A stretch of DNA of 22,436 bases from an uncultured Eubacteriales bacterium (lineage in GTDB: Bacteria; Bacillota; Clostridia; Christensenellales; Borkfalkiaceae): contig CADBSX010000127.1 in assembly GCA_902797515.1 (NCBI GenBank), forward strand, positions 1 to 22,436, written 5' to 3'. Within the stretch, counting starts at the first letter, position 1, and each line of letters begins with the position of its first letter. Of the stretch, positions 1-6,403 are shown in pieces. The translations under genes were made by a program, and so were the position numbers. Below the pieces are notes generated by a model that was not told the origin of the DNA, did no database searches, and saw nothing but the letters and a program-made list of their open reading frames with translations.

Positions 1-41
1 CGGAGAGTAAACCGACGGACGCCGGTTTAACGGAAAATTAA
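1..41 (+). CDS. 3' end of an unidentified plus-strand gene (partial)
   Basis: Frame 3 of the first 41 bases is open and reads ESKPTDAGLTEN before a TAA at 39-41. A strong hairpin with a plus-strand T-run follows 4 nt later, as expected at the end of a plus-strand transcription unit. Frame 1 is also open up to a TAA at 28-30, so the frame is not certain. The piece is far too short to identify; the call rests mainly on the terminator placement. Confidence 0.3.
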   Translation, partial: ESKPTDAGLTEN

Positions 42-45
42 AGCC

Positions 46-85
46 GCGGGGCGGTCGCAATTCTGCGACCGCCCCGCTTTTCGTT
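46..85. terminator. Bidirectional rho-independent terminator
   Basis: A perfect 14-bp GC-rich stem (46-59 pairing with 64-77, arm GCGGGGCGGTCGCA) has a 4-nt ATTC loop. On the plus strand it is followed by TTTTCGTTGTTTTT. On the minus strand it is followed by a weaker T-containing tail. It lies between a plus-strand gene end and the minus-strand DUF4037 gene that stops at 99, so it probably serves both. Confidence 0.85.
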
Positions 86-98
86 GTTTTTCGTTTTT

Positions 99-1040
99 TT
101 ATACGCCGTAGAAAACGCTCTTATTGCGCAGAACGGGATCGGATATCTTTCCGTTCACCGCGTAAGCAAGCCTTTCGAGGTCGTTTCCCGTTTTTTCGCC
201 TGTATATTTTTCGGAGACCGCCGCCGCTAAAAGAGCGCAGACGTTTTCCGTCGTTTCCGTCTTTTTCGCCGCGTTTTCGGGCGAATTGTCCGAAGATAAA
301 AGATATTCGAGAGAAGAATAGAGGTTTTTCATTTCGGGCAGTTCCGACAGAGCGCGGAACGACCATTTATAATAAGGCCGATACTTTTTTTCGATAAGGA
401 AAGCCGCGTTCATCGCGCGTTTGACGAATTCCGCCGCGCAGACCTGCGCCCCCGCCGTATCGCCCCTTTTTATCATGCGCGGATAATTGTATTGTCCCGC
501 CTGCGCCGCGAGAAGAAGATTTCCCGCGAGTTTTTTCAAAAGCACGTCTTTCGGATAAGACGACAGATACTCCCTCGTCGCCGAAAAAGTTCCCGCGTCG
601 TCGCGGAACACTTCGCCGTTCACCGCCTCGGCGAGGTAGTGTTCGGGAACGGTAAACCACTCGTCGCCCGACAAAAGTCCGTCTTTCTTGCCCGTCTTTT
701 GCATAAAGAAGTCCTCGGCGCGGATAACGCCCCGACGACTGCCGCCGACGGGATCGACTTTATTTCTTTTTACGCCGATAAACTCGGCGGGAAGTTTGTC
801 GTATTCCCGTTCGAGAAGAAAGGCTTGCCGCCGCGAAACCTCTTCTTCGGACGGCAGAACGATTATAAAAGACGGCTCGTAGTCGTGGTCGCGCGAAATC
901 CCGTCGTCATAGCCGAAACACTCCGATCCCGCGCCGAACAGCCCGACGGCGATCTTTCCGCGAAGTTCGGGGAATTTTCCGTCGAGCATCGGCGCGCCGT
1001 ATTCTTCATAATATCTCTTGCTAAGTTCAAGACCTTTCAT
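99..1040 (-). CDS. DUF4037 domain protein, nucleotidyltransferase-like
   Basis: This is a 313-residue soluble protein. Near the N-terminus (residues 36-53) it has the motif GAGSECFGYDDGISRDHD, which I recognise as typical of DUF4037 proteins. It resembles the Gly-Ser ... Asp-x-Asp catalytic signature of nucleotidyltransferase-fold enzymes, here S39, D51 and D53. The remainder is mostly helical with no signal peptide or membrane segment. The start codon overlaps the end of the upstream TPR gene by 14 nt, which implies translational coupling and a shared function. The substrate is unknown. Transfer of a nucleotide to a small molecule, protein or RNA is inferred only from the motif. The family assignment is fairly secure; the enzymatic role is not. 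Confidence 0.75.
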   Translation of the reverse strand: MKGLELSKRYYEEYGAPMLDGKFPELRGKIAVGLFGAGSECFGYDDGISRDHDYEPSFIIVLPSEEEVSRRQAFLLEREYDKLPAEFIGVKRNKVDPVGGSRRGVIRAEDFFMQKTGKKDGLLSGDEWFTVPEHYLAEAVNGEVFRDDAGTFSATREYLSSYPKDVLLKKLAGNLLLAAQAGQYNYPRMIKRGDTAGAQVCAAEFVKRAMNAAFLIEKKYRPYYKWSFRALSELPEMKNLYSSLEYLLSSDNSPENAAKKTETTENVCALLAAAVSEKYTGEKTGNDLERLAYAVNGKISDPVLRNKSVFYGV

Positions 1041-1863
1041 ATATCCTTTTCGCCGTGTTTCTGAGTTCTTCTTCCGTCGCGAAATATCCGTAATATCCGA
1101 ATACGGGCGCGCACTTTTCGCAGACGAAAGCGTAATAGCCGTTTTCGGGAACGTTCGGGGAAAATATAAGTTTTTCCGCCTCTTTAAGGTATTTTTCTAT
1201 CTCTTCCGCGCCGTTTTCGAGCCCTTTTTCCGCCTGAGTAAGGTCCGCGAGGTTCAAAAGCGTTATCGCCCGTTCGGGCTCGCCGTTTTCGGCTTTTTCC
1301 ATCGCGGAAAGAGCCTTTCCGTATTTTTCGCGCGCTTCCCCGTATCTGCCGAGGTCCGCGAGCGCGAGACCGTAGTTGTTGAAAAGTCCGCCTATCCGTC
1401 CGTCGCCGTCCGAAAGGCTTTCGGTATATATCTTTTCGGCTTTTTCAAAGAGCGGAACGGCTTTTACCGCTTCGCCGAACGCCTTGTAAACCGTTCCGAC
1501 GTTGATATACGCCGTCGCCGCCGACACGGAATTTTCGGAGCAGGCAAGGGGAACGAGCCGAAGAGCCTCTTCGGCGCAATAAATCGCGTCCTCTTTTCTT
1601 CCCGTCTTGCGGTAAAGCCCCATAAGTTCGTTGCGGATAAAAAATTCCCCGCCGTCGTCGTTTCCCGCTTTCGCCTCGTCGAGCCAGAAAAGATAGAGTT
1701 TTTCCGCGCCCGCGTAGTCGTTCTTTGCGAAAAACTCGTCGGCTTTTCTCTCTATTCTGCCTGTCGGCACGCGTTTTACGACTTTTTTTTCATACGCGTC
1801 CGTACAAAACGGGCATCTCGGTTCTTCGTAGTCGTCCGATCCTATCGCTTTATTTTCGTCCAT
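1027..1863 (-). CDS. Tetratricopeptide-repeat (TPR) protein
   Basis: This is a 278-residue cytoplasmic protein with no signal peptide. A CPFC pair at residues 17-20 may be half of a metal site. From about residue 35 onward there are successive TPR-like helical hairpins, with recurring patterns such as A..LY..., A.AYINVGTVYKAFG, LFNNYGLALADLGRYGEA and ALSAMEKAENGEPERAITLLNLADL. TPR arrays are protein-interaction scaffolds. The gene overlaps the DUF4037 gene by 14 nt and leads a two-gene operon, so the most likely partner is that nucleotidyltransferase-like protein. No Shine-Dalgarno precedes the ATG; the promoter -10 box lies only 6 nt upstream, suggesting a leaderless message. Confidence 0.75.
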   Translation of the reverse strand: MDENKAIGSDDYEEPRCPFCTDAYEKKVVKRVPTGRIERKADEFFAKNDYAGAEKLYLFWLDEAKAGNDDGGEFFIRNELMGLYRKTGRKEDAIYCAEEALRLVPLACSENSVSAATAYINVGTVYKAFGEAVKAVPLFEKAEKIYTESLSDGDGRIGGLFNNYGLALADLGRYGEAREKYGKALSAMEKAENGEPERAITLLNLADLTQAEKGLENGAEEIEKYLKEAEKLIFSPNVPENGYYAFVCEKCAPVFGYYGYFATEEELRNTAKRIYERS

Positions 1864-1869
1864 ATTTTC

Positions 1870-1898
1870 ATTTTAACACATTTTAAAAAATCTTACAA
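1870..1898 (-). promoter_or_regulatory. Promoter of the TPR-DUF4037 operon (leaderless)
   Basis: On the minus strand, TTGTAA (1898-1893), a 17-nt spacer and TAAAAT (1875-1870) are followed by only 6 nt before the ATG at 1863. Transcription would start at or beside the A of the ATG, and no ribosome binding site fits in between. Confidence 0.6.
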
Positions 1899-1930
1899 CA
1901 AAAAAGAGGAAAAATTCCCCCGAAAGAAGT

Positions 1931-1958
1931 TTGAAATCCCGCGCGTATATGATATAAT
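1931..1958 (+). promoter_or_regulatory. Promoter of nrdG
   Basis: TTGAAA (1931-1936), a 16-nt spacer and TATAAT (1953-1958). The expected start site is near 1965, which leaves a leader of about 10 nt that barely contains the AGAGG ribosome binding site (1964-1968) before the ATG at 1975. It diverges from the TPR promoter in the same 111-bp gap. Confidence 0.6.
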
Positions 1959-1974
1959 TGAAAAGAGGTAAAAA

Positions 1975-2667
1975 ATGCTGATACTCGGATTTCAGAAAAT
2001 GACTTTGCTCGACTATCCCGGCAAAGTCGCCTGCACGGTATTCACGGGCGGATGCAACTTGCGCTGTCCGTTCTGTCACAACGCGTCGCTCGTCACGGAA
2101 GTATCTTCGGCGGAAGAATATCCGGCGAAGGATATAACCGACTTTTTAAAGACGAGGACGAAACTTCTGGACGGCGTCTGCATAACGGGCGGCGAGCCGC
2201 TTTTGCAAAAGGATATAAAGGATTTTATAAAGGAAATAAAGAGTATGGGATATTCCCTTAAACTCGACACGAACGGCTGTTATCCCGACGCGCTCGAAGA
2301 ACTCGTTTCCGAAAACCTCGTCGATTACGTCGCGATGGACGTAAAGAACGCCTTTCCGTACTACGCCGAGACGGTCGGAATAAAAGATCTCGATCTTTCG
2401 CCGATAAAGAGAAGTATAAAATTCCTGCTTTCGGGGAAGGTCGCTTTCGAGTTCAGGACGACCGTCGTAAAGGAATTTCACGACGTTTCCCGCATAGAAA
2501 AATTAGCGGAAGAGATCGCGGGCGCGCCGAGGTACTTTTTGCAGAACTTCGTCGATTCGGGAAACCTTATAGAAAGCGGACTTCACGCGGCGGAAAGGGA
2601 AGAACTCGGAAAAATGGCGGCGGCGGCGAGGAAATACGTAAAGGAAGTCGGCATCAGGGGAATTTAG
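1975..2667 (+). CDS. nrdG: Anaerobic ribonucleotide reductase activating protein (radical SAM)
   Basis: This 230-residue radical SAM enzyme installs the glycyl radical on NrdD using S-adenosylmethionine and a [4Fe-4S] cluster. The cluster-binding CxxxCxxC is visible as GCNLRCPFC, with cysteines at residues 27, 31 and 34. The SAM-contact GGEP motif follows at 72-75, and a KLDTNG strand lies further on. The length fits the longer NrdG/PflA-like subfamily common in anaerobes rather than the roughly 155-residue E. coli NrdG. The ATG at 1975 is supported by AGAGG 6 nt upstream. nrdD lies immediately downstream but behind a terminator and its own promoter, so the two are neighbours rather than one simple operon. 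Confidence 0.9.
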   Translation: MLILGFQKMTLLDYPGKVACTVFTGGCNLRCPFCHNASLVTEVSSAEEYPAKDITDFLKTRTKLLDGVCITGGEPLLQKDIKDFIKEIKSMGYSLKLDTNGCYPDALEELVSENLVDYVAMDVKNAFPYYAETVGIKDLDLSPIKRSIKFLLSGKVAFEFRTTVVKEFHDVSRIEKLAEEIAGAPRYFLQNFVDSGNLIESGLHAAEREELGKMAAAARKYVKEVGIRGI

Positions 2668-2685
2668 AACGAACGCAAGTGTTCA

Positions 2686-2728
2686 AAGGCGGAAAACCGC
2701 GGTTAAAGCGCGGTTTTCCGCCTTTTTC
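2686..2728 (+). terminator. Rho-independent terminator after nrdG
   Basis: A perfect 16-bp stem (2686-2701 with 2709-2724, arm AAGGCGGAAAACCGCG) with a 7-nt loop is followed by a T-run. It separates nrdG transcription from nrdD. Confidence 0.9.
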
Positions 2729-2744
2729 GGGCGATTTTGTCTTA

Positions 2745-2792
2745 ACACAATATATTGTGAAAAATTTTTTTTAAAACCACAATATATAGTTG
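2745..2792 (+). promoter_or_regulatory. Tandem NrdR operator boxes upstream of nrdD
   Basis: Two 16-bp palindromic boxes, ACACAATATATTGTGA (2745-2760) and CCACAATATATAGTTG (2777-2792), match the known NrdR consensus acaCwAtATaTwGtgt. Their starts are exactly 32 bp apart, about three helical turns, which is the usual spacing of paired NrdR boxes. They sit just upstream of the nrdD -35 element. NrdR is the ATP/dATP-sensing repressor of ribonucleotide reductase genes; its own gene is not in the window. Confidence 0.9.
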
Positions 2793-2800
2793 TTTTTTAT

Positions 2801-2830
2801 TTGACAAACGCAATTCCGATGTGGTACAAT
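2801..2830 (+). promoter_or_regulatory. Promoter of nrdD
   Basis: Consensus TTGACA (2801-2806), an 18-nt spacer and TACAAT (2825-2830). The predicted start near 2837 leaves a leader of about 22 nt carrying GGAGG at 2846-2850. Confidence 0.8.
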
Positions 2831-2858
2831 ATGAACACTGCAAATGGAGGAAGAAACA

Positions 2859-5243
2859 ATGTACACGGTGATAAAAAGAGACGGCAAAGAAGTAAACTTT
2901 GACCTCGGAAAGATCAAAAAAGCAATAACGAAGGCGTTCGAGGCGTGCGAGACGGAATATCTCGACGACGTGGTGGATTTCCTTACTTTAAAGGTTACCG
3001 CCGATTTCCAGCCGAAGATAGAGAACGGCAAAATAACCGTCGAAAATATTCAGGACAGCGTGGAGTCCGTGCTTATAAAGGCGGGATACGACAACGTCGC
3101 GAAAGCGTATATCCTTTACCGCAAACAGAGGGAAAAATTAAGAAACATAGGGGGAACTCTTCTCGACTATAAAAAGGTAGTCGATAACTATCTCAAAATC
3201 AACGATTGGCGCGTAAAGGAAAACTCGACGGTCACCTATTCGGTCGGCGGGCTTATTTTAAGCAACTCCGGCGCGATAACCGCGAATTATTGGCTTTCGG
3301 AAGTGTACGACGAAGAGATCGCCAACGCGCACAGGAACGCGGACATCCATATTCACGACCTTTCTATGCTCACGGGCTACTGCGCGGGCTGGTCGCTCAA
3401 ACAACTTATTCAGGAAGGATTAGGCGGCGTTACGGGCAAGATAACTTCTTCCCCCGCTTCGCACCTTTCCACCCTTTGCAATCAGATGGTCAACTTCCTC
3501 GGCATAATGCAGAACGAGTGGGCGGGCGCGCAGGCGTTCTCGTCTTTCGACACCTATCTCGCGCCGTTCGTAAGAGTGGATAACCTCTCTTATAAAGAAG
3601 TAAAGCAGTGCATCCAATCGTTCATATACGGCGTAAACACGCCGAGCCGCTGGGGCACGCAGTCACCGTTCACGAACATAACGCTCGACTGGACCGTTCC
3701 CGCCGACCTCGCCGAACTCAACTGTATAGTCGGCGGCAAAGAACTTGACTTCAAATATAAAGACTGCGAAAAAGAAATGGCTATGGTCAACAAGGCGTTT
3801 ATCGAGATAATGATCGAGGGCGACGCCAACGGCAGGGGCTTCCAATATCCGATCCCGACCTATTCCATAACGAGGGATTTCGACTGGTCGGACACCGAGA
3901 ACAACCGCCTTCTCTTCGAGATGACGGCAAAGTACGGCACGCCTTATTTCTCGAACTATATAAACAGCGATATGGAACCGAGCGACGTCCGCAGTATGTG
4001 CTGCCGACTTCGCCTCGACCTTCGCGAACTGCGTAAAAAATCGGGCGGTTTCTTCGGCAGCGGCGAGAGCACGGGCTCGGTCGGCGTAGTCACGATAAAT
4101 ATGCCGCGCATAGCGTATCTTTCCAAGACAAAAGAGGAATTCTTCGCTCGTCTCGACAAGATGATGGATATATCCGCGAGGTCACTCAAAGTAAAGCGTA
4201 CCGTTATAACCGAACTTCTCGAAAAAGGGCTTTATCCCTATACCAAACGCTATCTCGGCACGTTCAACAACCACTTCTCGACGATAGGTCTCGTCGGCAT
4301 GAACGAAGCGGGACTCAATGCGGCGTGGCTCAAAGCGGATATGACGCATAAGGAAACGCAGGACTTTACGATAGAAGTCCTCAACCATATGAGGGAACGC
4401 CTTTCCGATTATCAGGAAATGTACGGCGACCTTTACAACCTCGAAGCGACGCCCGCGGAATCCACCGCGTACCGCCTCGCGAAACACGACGTGAAGAAAT
4501 TCCCGGGGATAATCACGGCGGCGAAGTCCTGCGACGACACGCCTTACTATACGAACAGTTCGCACCTTCCCGTAGGATATACCGAGGACATTTTCTCGGC
4601 TCTCGATATTCAGGACGAATTGCAGACGCTCTACACCTCCGGCACGGTGTTCCATGCCTTCCTCGGCGAGAAACTTCCCGATTGGAAAGCGGCGGCGAAC
4701 CTCGTCAGAAAGATAGCGGAAAACTATAAACTTCCTTATTACACTCTTTCCCCGACCTATTCGGTTTGCAGAAAGCACGGCTATCTCGCGGGCGAGCAGT
4801 CTGTATGCCCGATCTGCGGCGAAAAGACGGAAGTTTACAGCCGTATTACGGGATATTACCGCCCCGTTCAGAATTGGAACGACGGCAAGACGCAGGAATT
4901 CAAGGACAGAAAGGTTTACGACATCGGGCATTCCAACCTCACGCACAAAGGACCTATAAACAGAGAGGACTGCGCGTGCGAAACGGAAAACAAGGAAGAA
5001 GTCAAAGCGGAAGGCGCGGCGGAAAATCTTCTCTTCACGACGGCGACCTGTCCGAACTGCAAGATAGTGTGCGCGATGTTCGATAAAGACGGTTTCCCGT
5101 ATAAAAAACTTCTCGCGAACGAAAACGCCGAACTCGCGAAACGGTACGGCGTGAAACAGGCGCCGACGCTCGTGGTCGCCGGCAAAGACGGTTTTGAAAA
5201 ATACGTAGGCGTTTCCGAAATCAAGAAATATCTTAATAAGTAA
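2859..5243 (+). CDS. nrdD: Class III anaerobic ribonucleotide reductase with fused C-terminal redoxin domain
   Basis: This 794-residue enzyme reduces ribonucleotides to deoxyribonucleotides under anaerobic conditions. Residues 1-90 form an ATP-cone (MYTVIKRDGKEVNF start). The catalytic barrel follows, with TGYCAGWS and MCCRLRLDL cysteine segments. Next come a CxxH...CPIC zinc site and the glycyl-radical loop SRITGYYRP, with the radical glycine near residue 665. Most NrdD proteins end soon after this loop. Here about 60 residues later there is an extra domain (about 723-794) with CPNC at 731-734 and a cis-proline-type APTLVV, as in glutaredoxin/thioredoxin folds. The start is 2859 rather than the in-frame ATG at 2844: GGAGG (2846-2850) lies 8 nt before 2859 and overlaps the earlier ATG. 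NrdR boxes upstream indicate dNTP-responsive repression. Confidence 0.95.
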   Translation: MYTVIKRDGKEVNFDLGKIKKAITKAFEACETEYLDDVVDFLTLKVTADFQPKIENGKITVENIQDSVESVLIKAGYDNVAKAYILYRKQREKLRNIGGTLLDYKKVVDNYLKINDWRVKENSTVTYSVGGLILSNSGAITANYWLSEVYDEEIANAHRNADIHIHDLSMLTGYCAGWSLKQLIQEGLGGVTGKITSSPASHLSTLCNQMVNFLGIMQNEWAGAQAFSSFDTYLAPFVRVDNLSYKEVKQCIQSFIYGVNTPSRWGTQSPFTNITLDWTVPADLAELNCIVGGKELDFKYKDCEKEMAMVNKAFIEIMIEGDANGRGFQYPIPTYSITRDFDWSDTENNRLLFEMTAKYGTPYFSNYINSDMEPSDVRSMCCRLRLDLRELRKKSGGFFGSGESTGSVGVVTINMPRIAYLSKTKEEFFARLDKMMDISARSLKVKRTVITELLEKGLYPYTKRYLGTFNNHFSTIGLVGMNEAGLNAAWLKADMTHKETQDFTIEVLNHMRERLSDYQEMYGDLYNLEATPAESTAYRLAKHDVKKFPGIITAAKSCDDTPYYTNSSHLPVGYTEDIFSALDIQDELQTLYTSGTVFHAFLGEKLPDWKAAANLVRKIAENYKLPYYTLSPTYSVCRKHGYLAGEQSVCPICGEKTEVYSRITGYYRPVQNWNDGKTQEFKDRKVYDIGHSNLTHKGPINREDCACETENKEEVKAEGAAENLLFTTATCPNCKIVCAMFDKDGFPYKKLLANENAELAKRYGVKQAPTLVVAGKDGFEKYVGVSEIKKYLNK

Positions 5244-5263
5244 GTCGCAGCCTACCGTCCATA

Positions 5264-5326
5264 ACGCTTTCGCAAGAAAGTTTTAGGGAAGGGGGACCGC
5301 TATAGCGGTGGAAGGGTTTTCGTTTT
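5264..5326. repeat. Degenerate small intergenic repeat between nrdD and trxB
   Basis: The 120-bp gap holds a CTTTC-GCAA-GAAAG mini-hairpin followed by TTTT. It also holds a GGGAAGGGGGACC...GGTGGAAGGG stretch around a perfect 14-bp palindrome ACCGCTATAGCGGT (5296-5309). Its reverse complement begins CGAAAACCCTTCCACC, resembling the CGAAAAGCCCC...CACCTTCCCC stretch of the repeat block near 16030-16080. I read it as a decayed copy of the same intergenic repeat family. Confidence 0.5.
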
Positions 5327-5363
5327 TACGAACGCGTGAAAAATAAATAAAAATTTAATAAAA

Positions 5364-6275
5364 ATGATTTACGACGTGATAATAGTCGGCGGCGGCCCTG
5401 CAGGGCTGACCGCCGCAATATATACGAGAAGGGCGAATAAAACCGTCCTCGTTATAGAAAAAGGAACTTTCGGCGGGCAGATAACCTTTTCGCCGAAAGT
5501 CGAAAACATCCCCGGATTTTCGGAAATATCGGGGAACGAATTCGCGGAAAAACTCGTCGATCAGGCTCTCTATCAGGGCGTTGAAACGGAATTTGCGGAA
5601 GTAGTCGGCATATCGGAAGAAAACGGCTTGAAAAAGGTCGCGACGGACGGCGGGGAATTTTTCGGAAGAGCGGTGATAATTGCGACGGGCGCGAAACACA
5701 GGACGCTCGGAACGGAAGGTGAAGAGAACTATATAGGGAACGGAATATCTTTCTGCGCGGTGTGCGACGGGGCGTTTTACGAGGGAAAAACGGTCGTCGT
5801 CGTCGGCGGCGGAAATTCCGCTCTGCAAGAGGCGTTGCTTTTGTCCGACCTCGTTAAAAAACTCGTTATCGTGCAAAATCTCGACTTCTTTACGGGCGAG
5901 GCGAAACTCGCCGAAAAACTCACCGCGAAAGAAAACGTCGAAGTCGTATTCGGCGCGACCGTGGAAAGGTACACGGGCGGCGAAGAGTTGGACGGGATAG
6001 ATATTGTGAAGAAGGGCGGCGAAAAAGCGCATATCGCGGCGGACGGAGTTTTCCTCGCCGTAGGACTTATTCCGCAGAACGACGTTTTCAAAGACGTTAT
6101 CGGTCTCGACGAAAGAGGTTATTGCGATTCCGACGAGAGATGCCTTACGAAAACGGAAGGCGTATTCGTCGCCGGCGATTGTCGGAAAAAGAAGACCAGA
6201 CAGGTCACGACCGCCGTTTCCGACGGCGCGGTCGCGGCTTTGGCGGCGTGCGAATATATAGACGATCTGAAATAA
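5364..6275 (+). CDS. trxB: Thioredoxin-reductase-like flavoprotein lacking the NADPH motif
   Basis: This 303-residue FAD protein has a dinucleotide-binding GGGPAG at residues 9-14, the redox-active pair CAVC at 131-134 and a second GGGNSALQEA nucleotide fold at 148-157. A C-terminal GVFVAGDC...QVTTAVSDG FAD segment completes the family signature. The length is typical of low-molecular-weight thioredoxin reductases, which reduce thioredoxin- or glutaredoxin-like partners. Where E. coli TrxB has HRRDGFR for the NADPH 2'-phosphate, this protein reads QNLDFFT (171-177), so NADPH use is doubtful. NADH, ferredoxin or another donor is possible. It follows nrdD, whose fused CPNC domain is an obvious candidate substrate. 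There is no good Shine-Dalgarno; the leader is A/T only. Confidence 0.85.
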   Translation: MIYDVIIVGGGPAGLTAAIYTRRANKTVLVIEKGTFGGQITFSPKVENIPGFSEISGNEFAEKLVDQALYQGVETEFAEVVGISEENGLKKVATDGGEFFGRAVIIATGAKHRTLGTEGEENYIGNGISFCAVCDGAFYEGKTVVVVGGGNSALQEALLLSDLVKKLVIVQNLDFFTGEAKLAEKLTAKENVEVVFGATVERYTGGEELDGIDIVKKGGEKAHIAADGVFLAVGLIPQNDVFKDVIGLDERGYCDSDERCLTKTEGVFVAGDCRKKKTRQVTTAVSDGAVAALAACEYIDDLK

Positions 6276-6292
6276 AAAAAAGTCGGATTTAC

Positions 6293-6331
6293 GCGCGCGG
6301 CGGACGAAAACTCGTCCGTCGCGCGCTTTTT
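6293..6331 (+). terminator. Rho-independent terminator after trxB
   Basis: A 15-bp stem (6293-6307 with 6312-6326, one G-T wobble) with loop AAAC is followed by TTTTT. It closes the nrdD-trxB unit. Confidence 0.9.
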
Positions 6332-6364
6332 CCTCGCCGATTTGCCGTTTTTTTTATTATATAT

Positions 6365-6393
6365 TTGACTTTCCGATAAAAATTTTATATACT
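6365..6393 (+). promoter_or_regulatory. Promoter of the diguanylate cyclase gene (near-leaderless)
   Basis: TTGACT (6365-6370), a 17-nt spacer and TATACT (6388-6393). Only 10 nt separate the -10 box from the ATG at 6404, so the message would begin within a few nt of the start codon. Confidence 0.65.
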
Positions 6394-6403
6394 TTAAAGG
6401 CGT

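Noticed and set aside
1018..1971. Long plus-strand open frame opposite the TPR gene
   Set aside because: Arg/Phe-rich shadow translation with no ribosome binding site; the minus strand encodes a coherent TPR protein.
2844..2858. In-frame ATG 15 nt upstream of the chosen nrdD start
   Set aside because: It overlaps the GGAGG ribosome binding site (2846-2850), which is correctly spaced for the ATG at 2859.
4182..4946. Long minus-strand open frame inside nrdD
   Set aside because: Shadow of a strongly conserved enzyme gene, with Arg/Val-rich nonsense composition.
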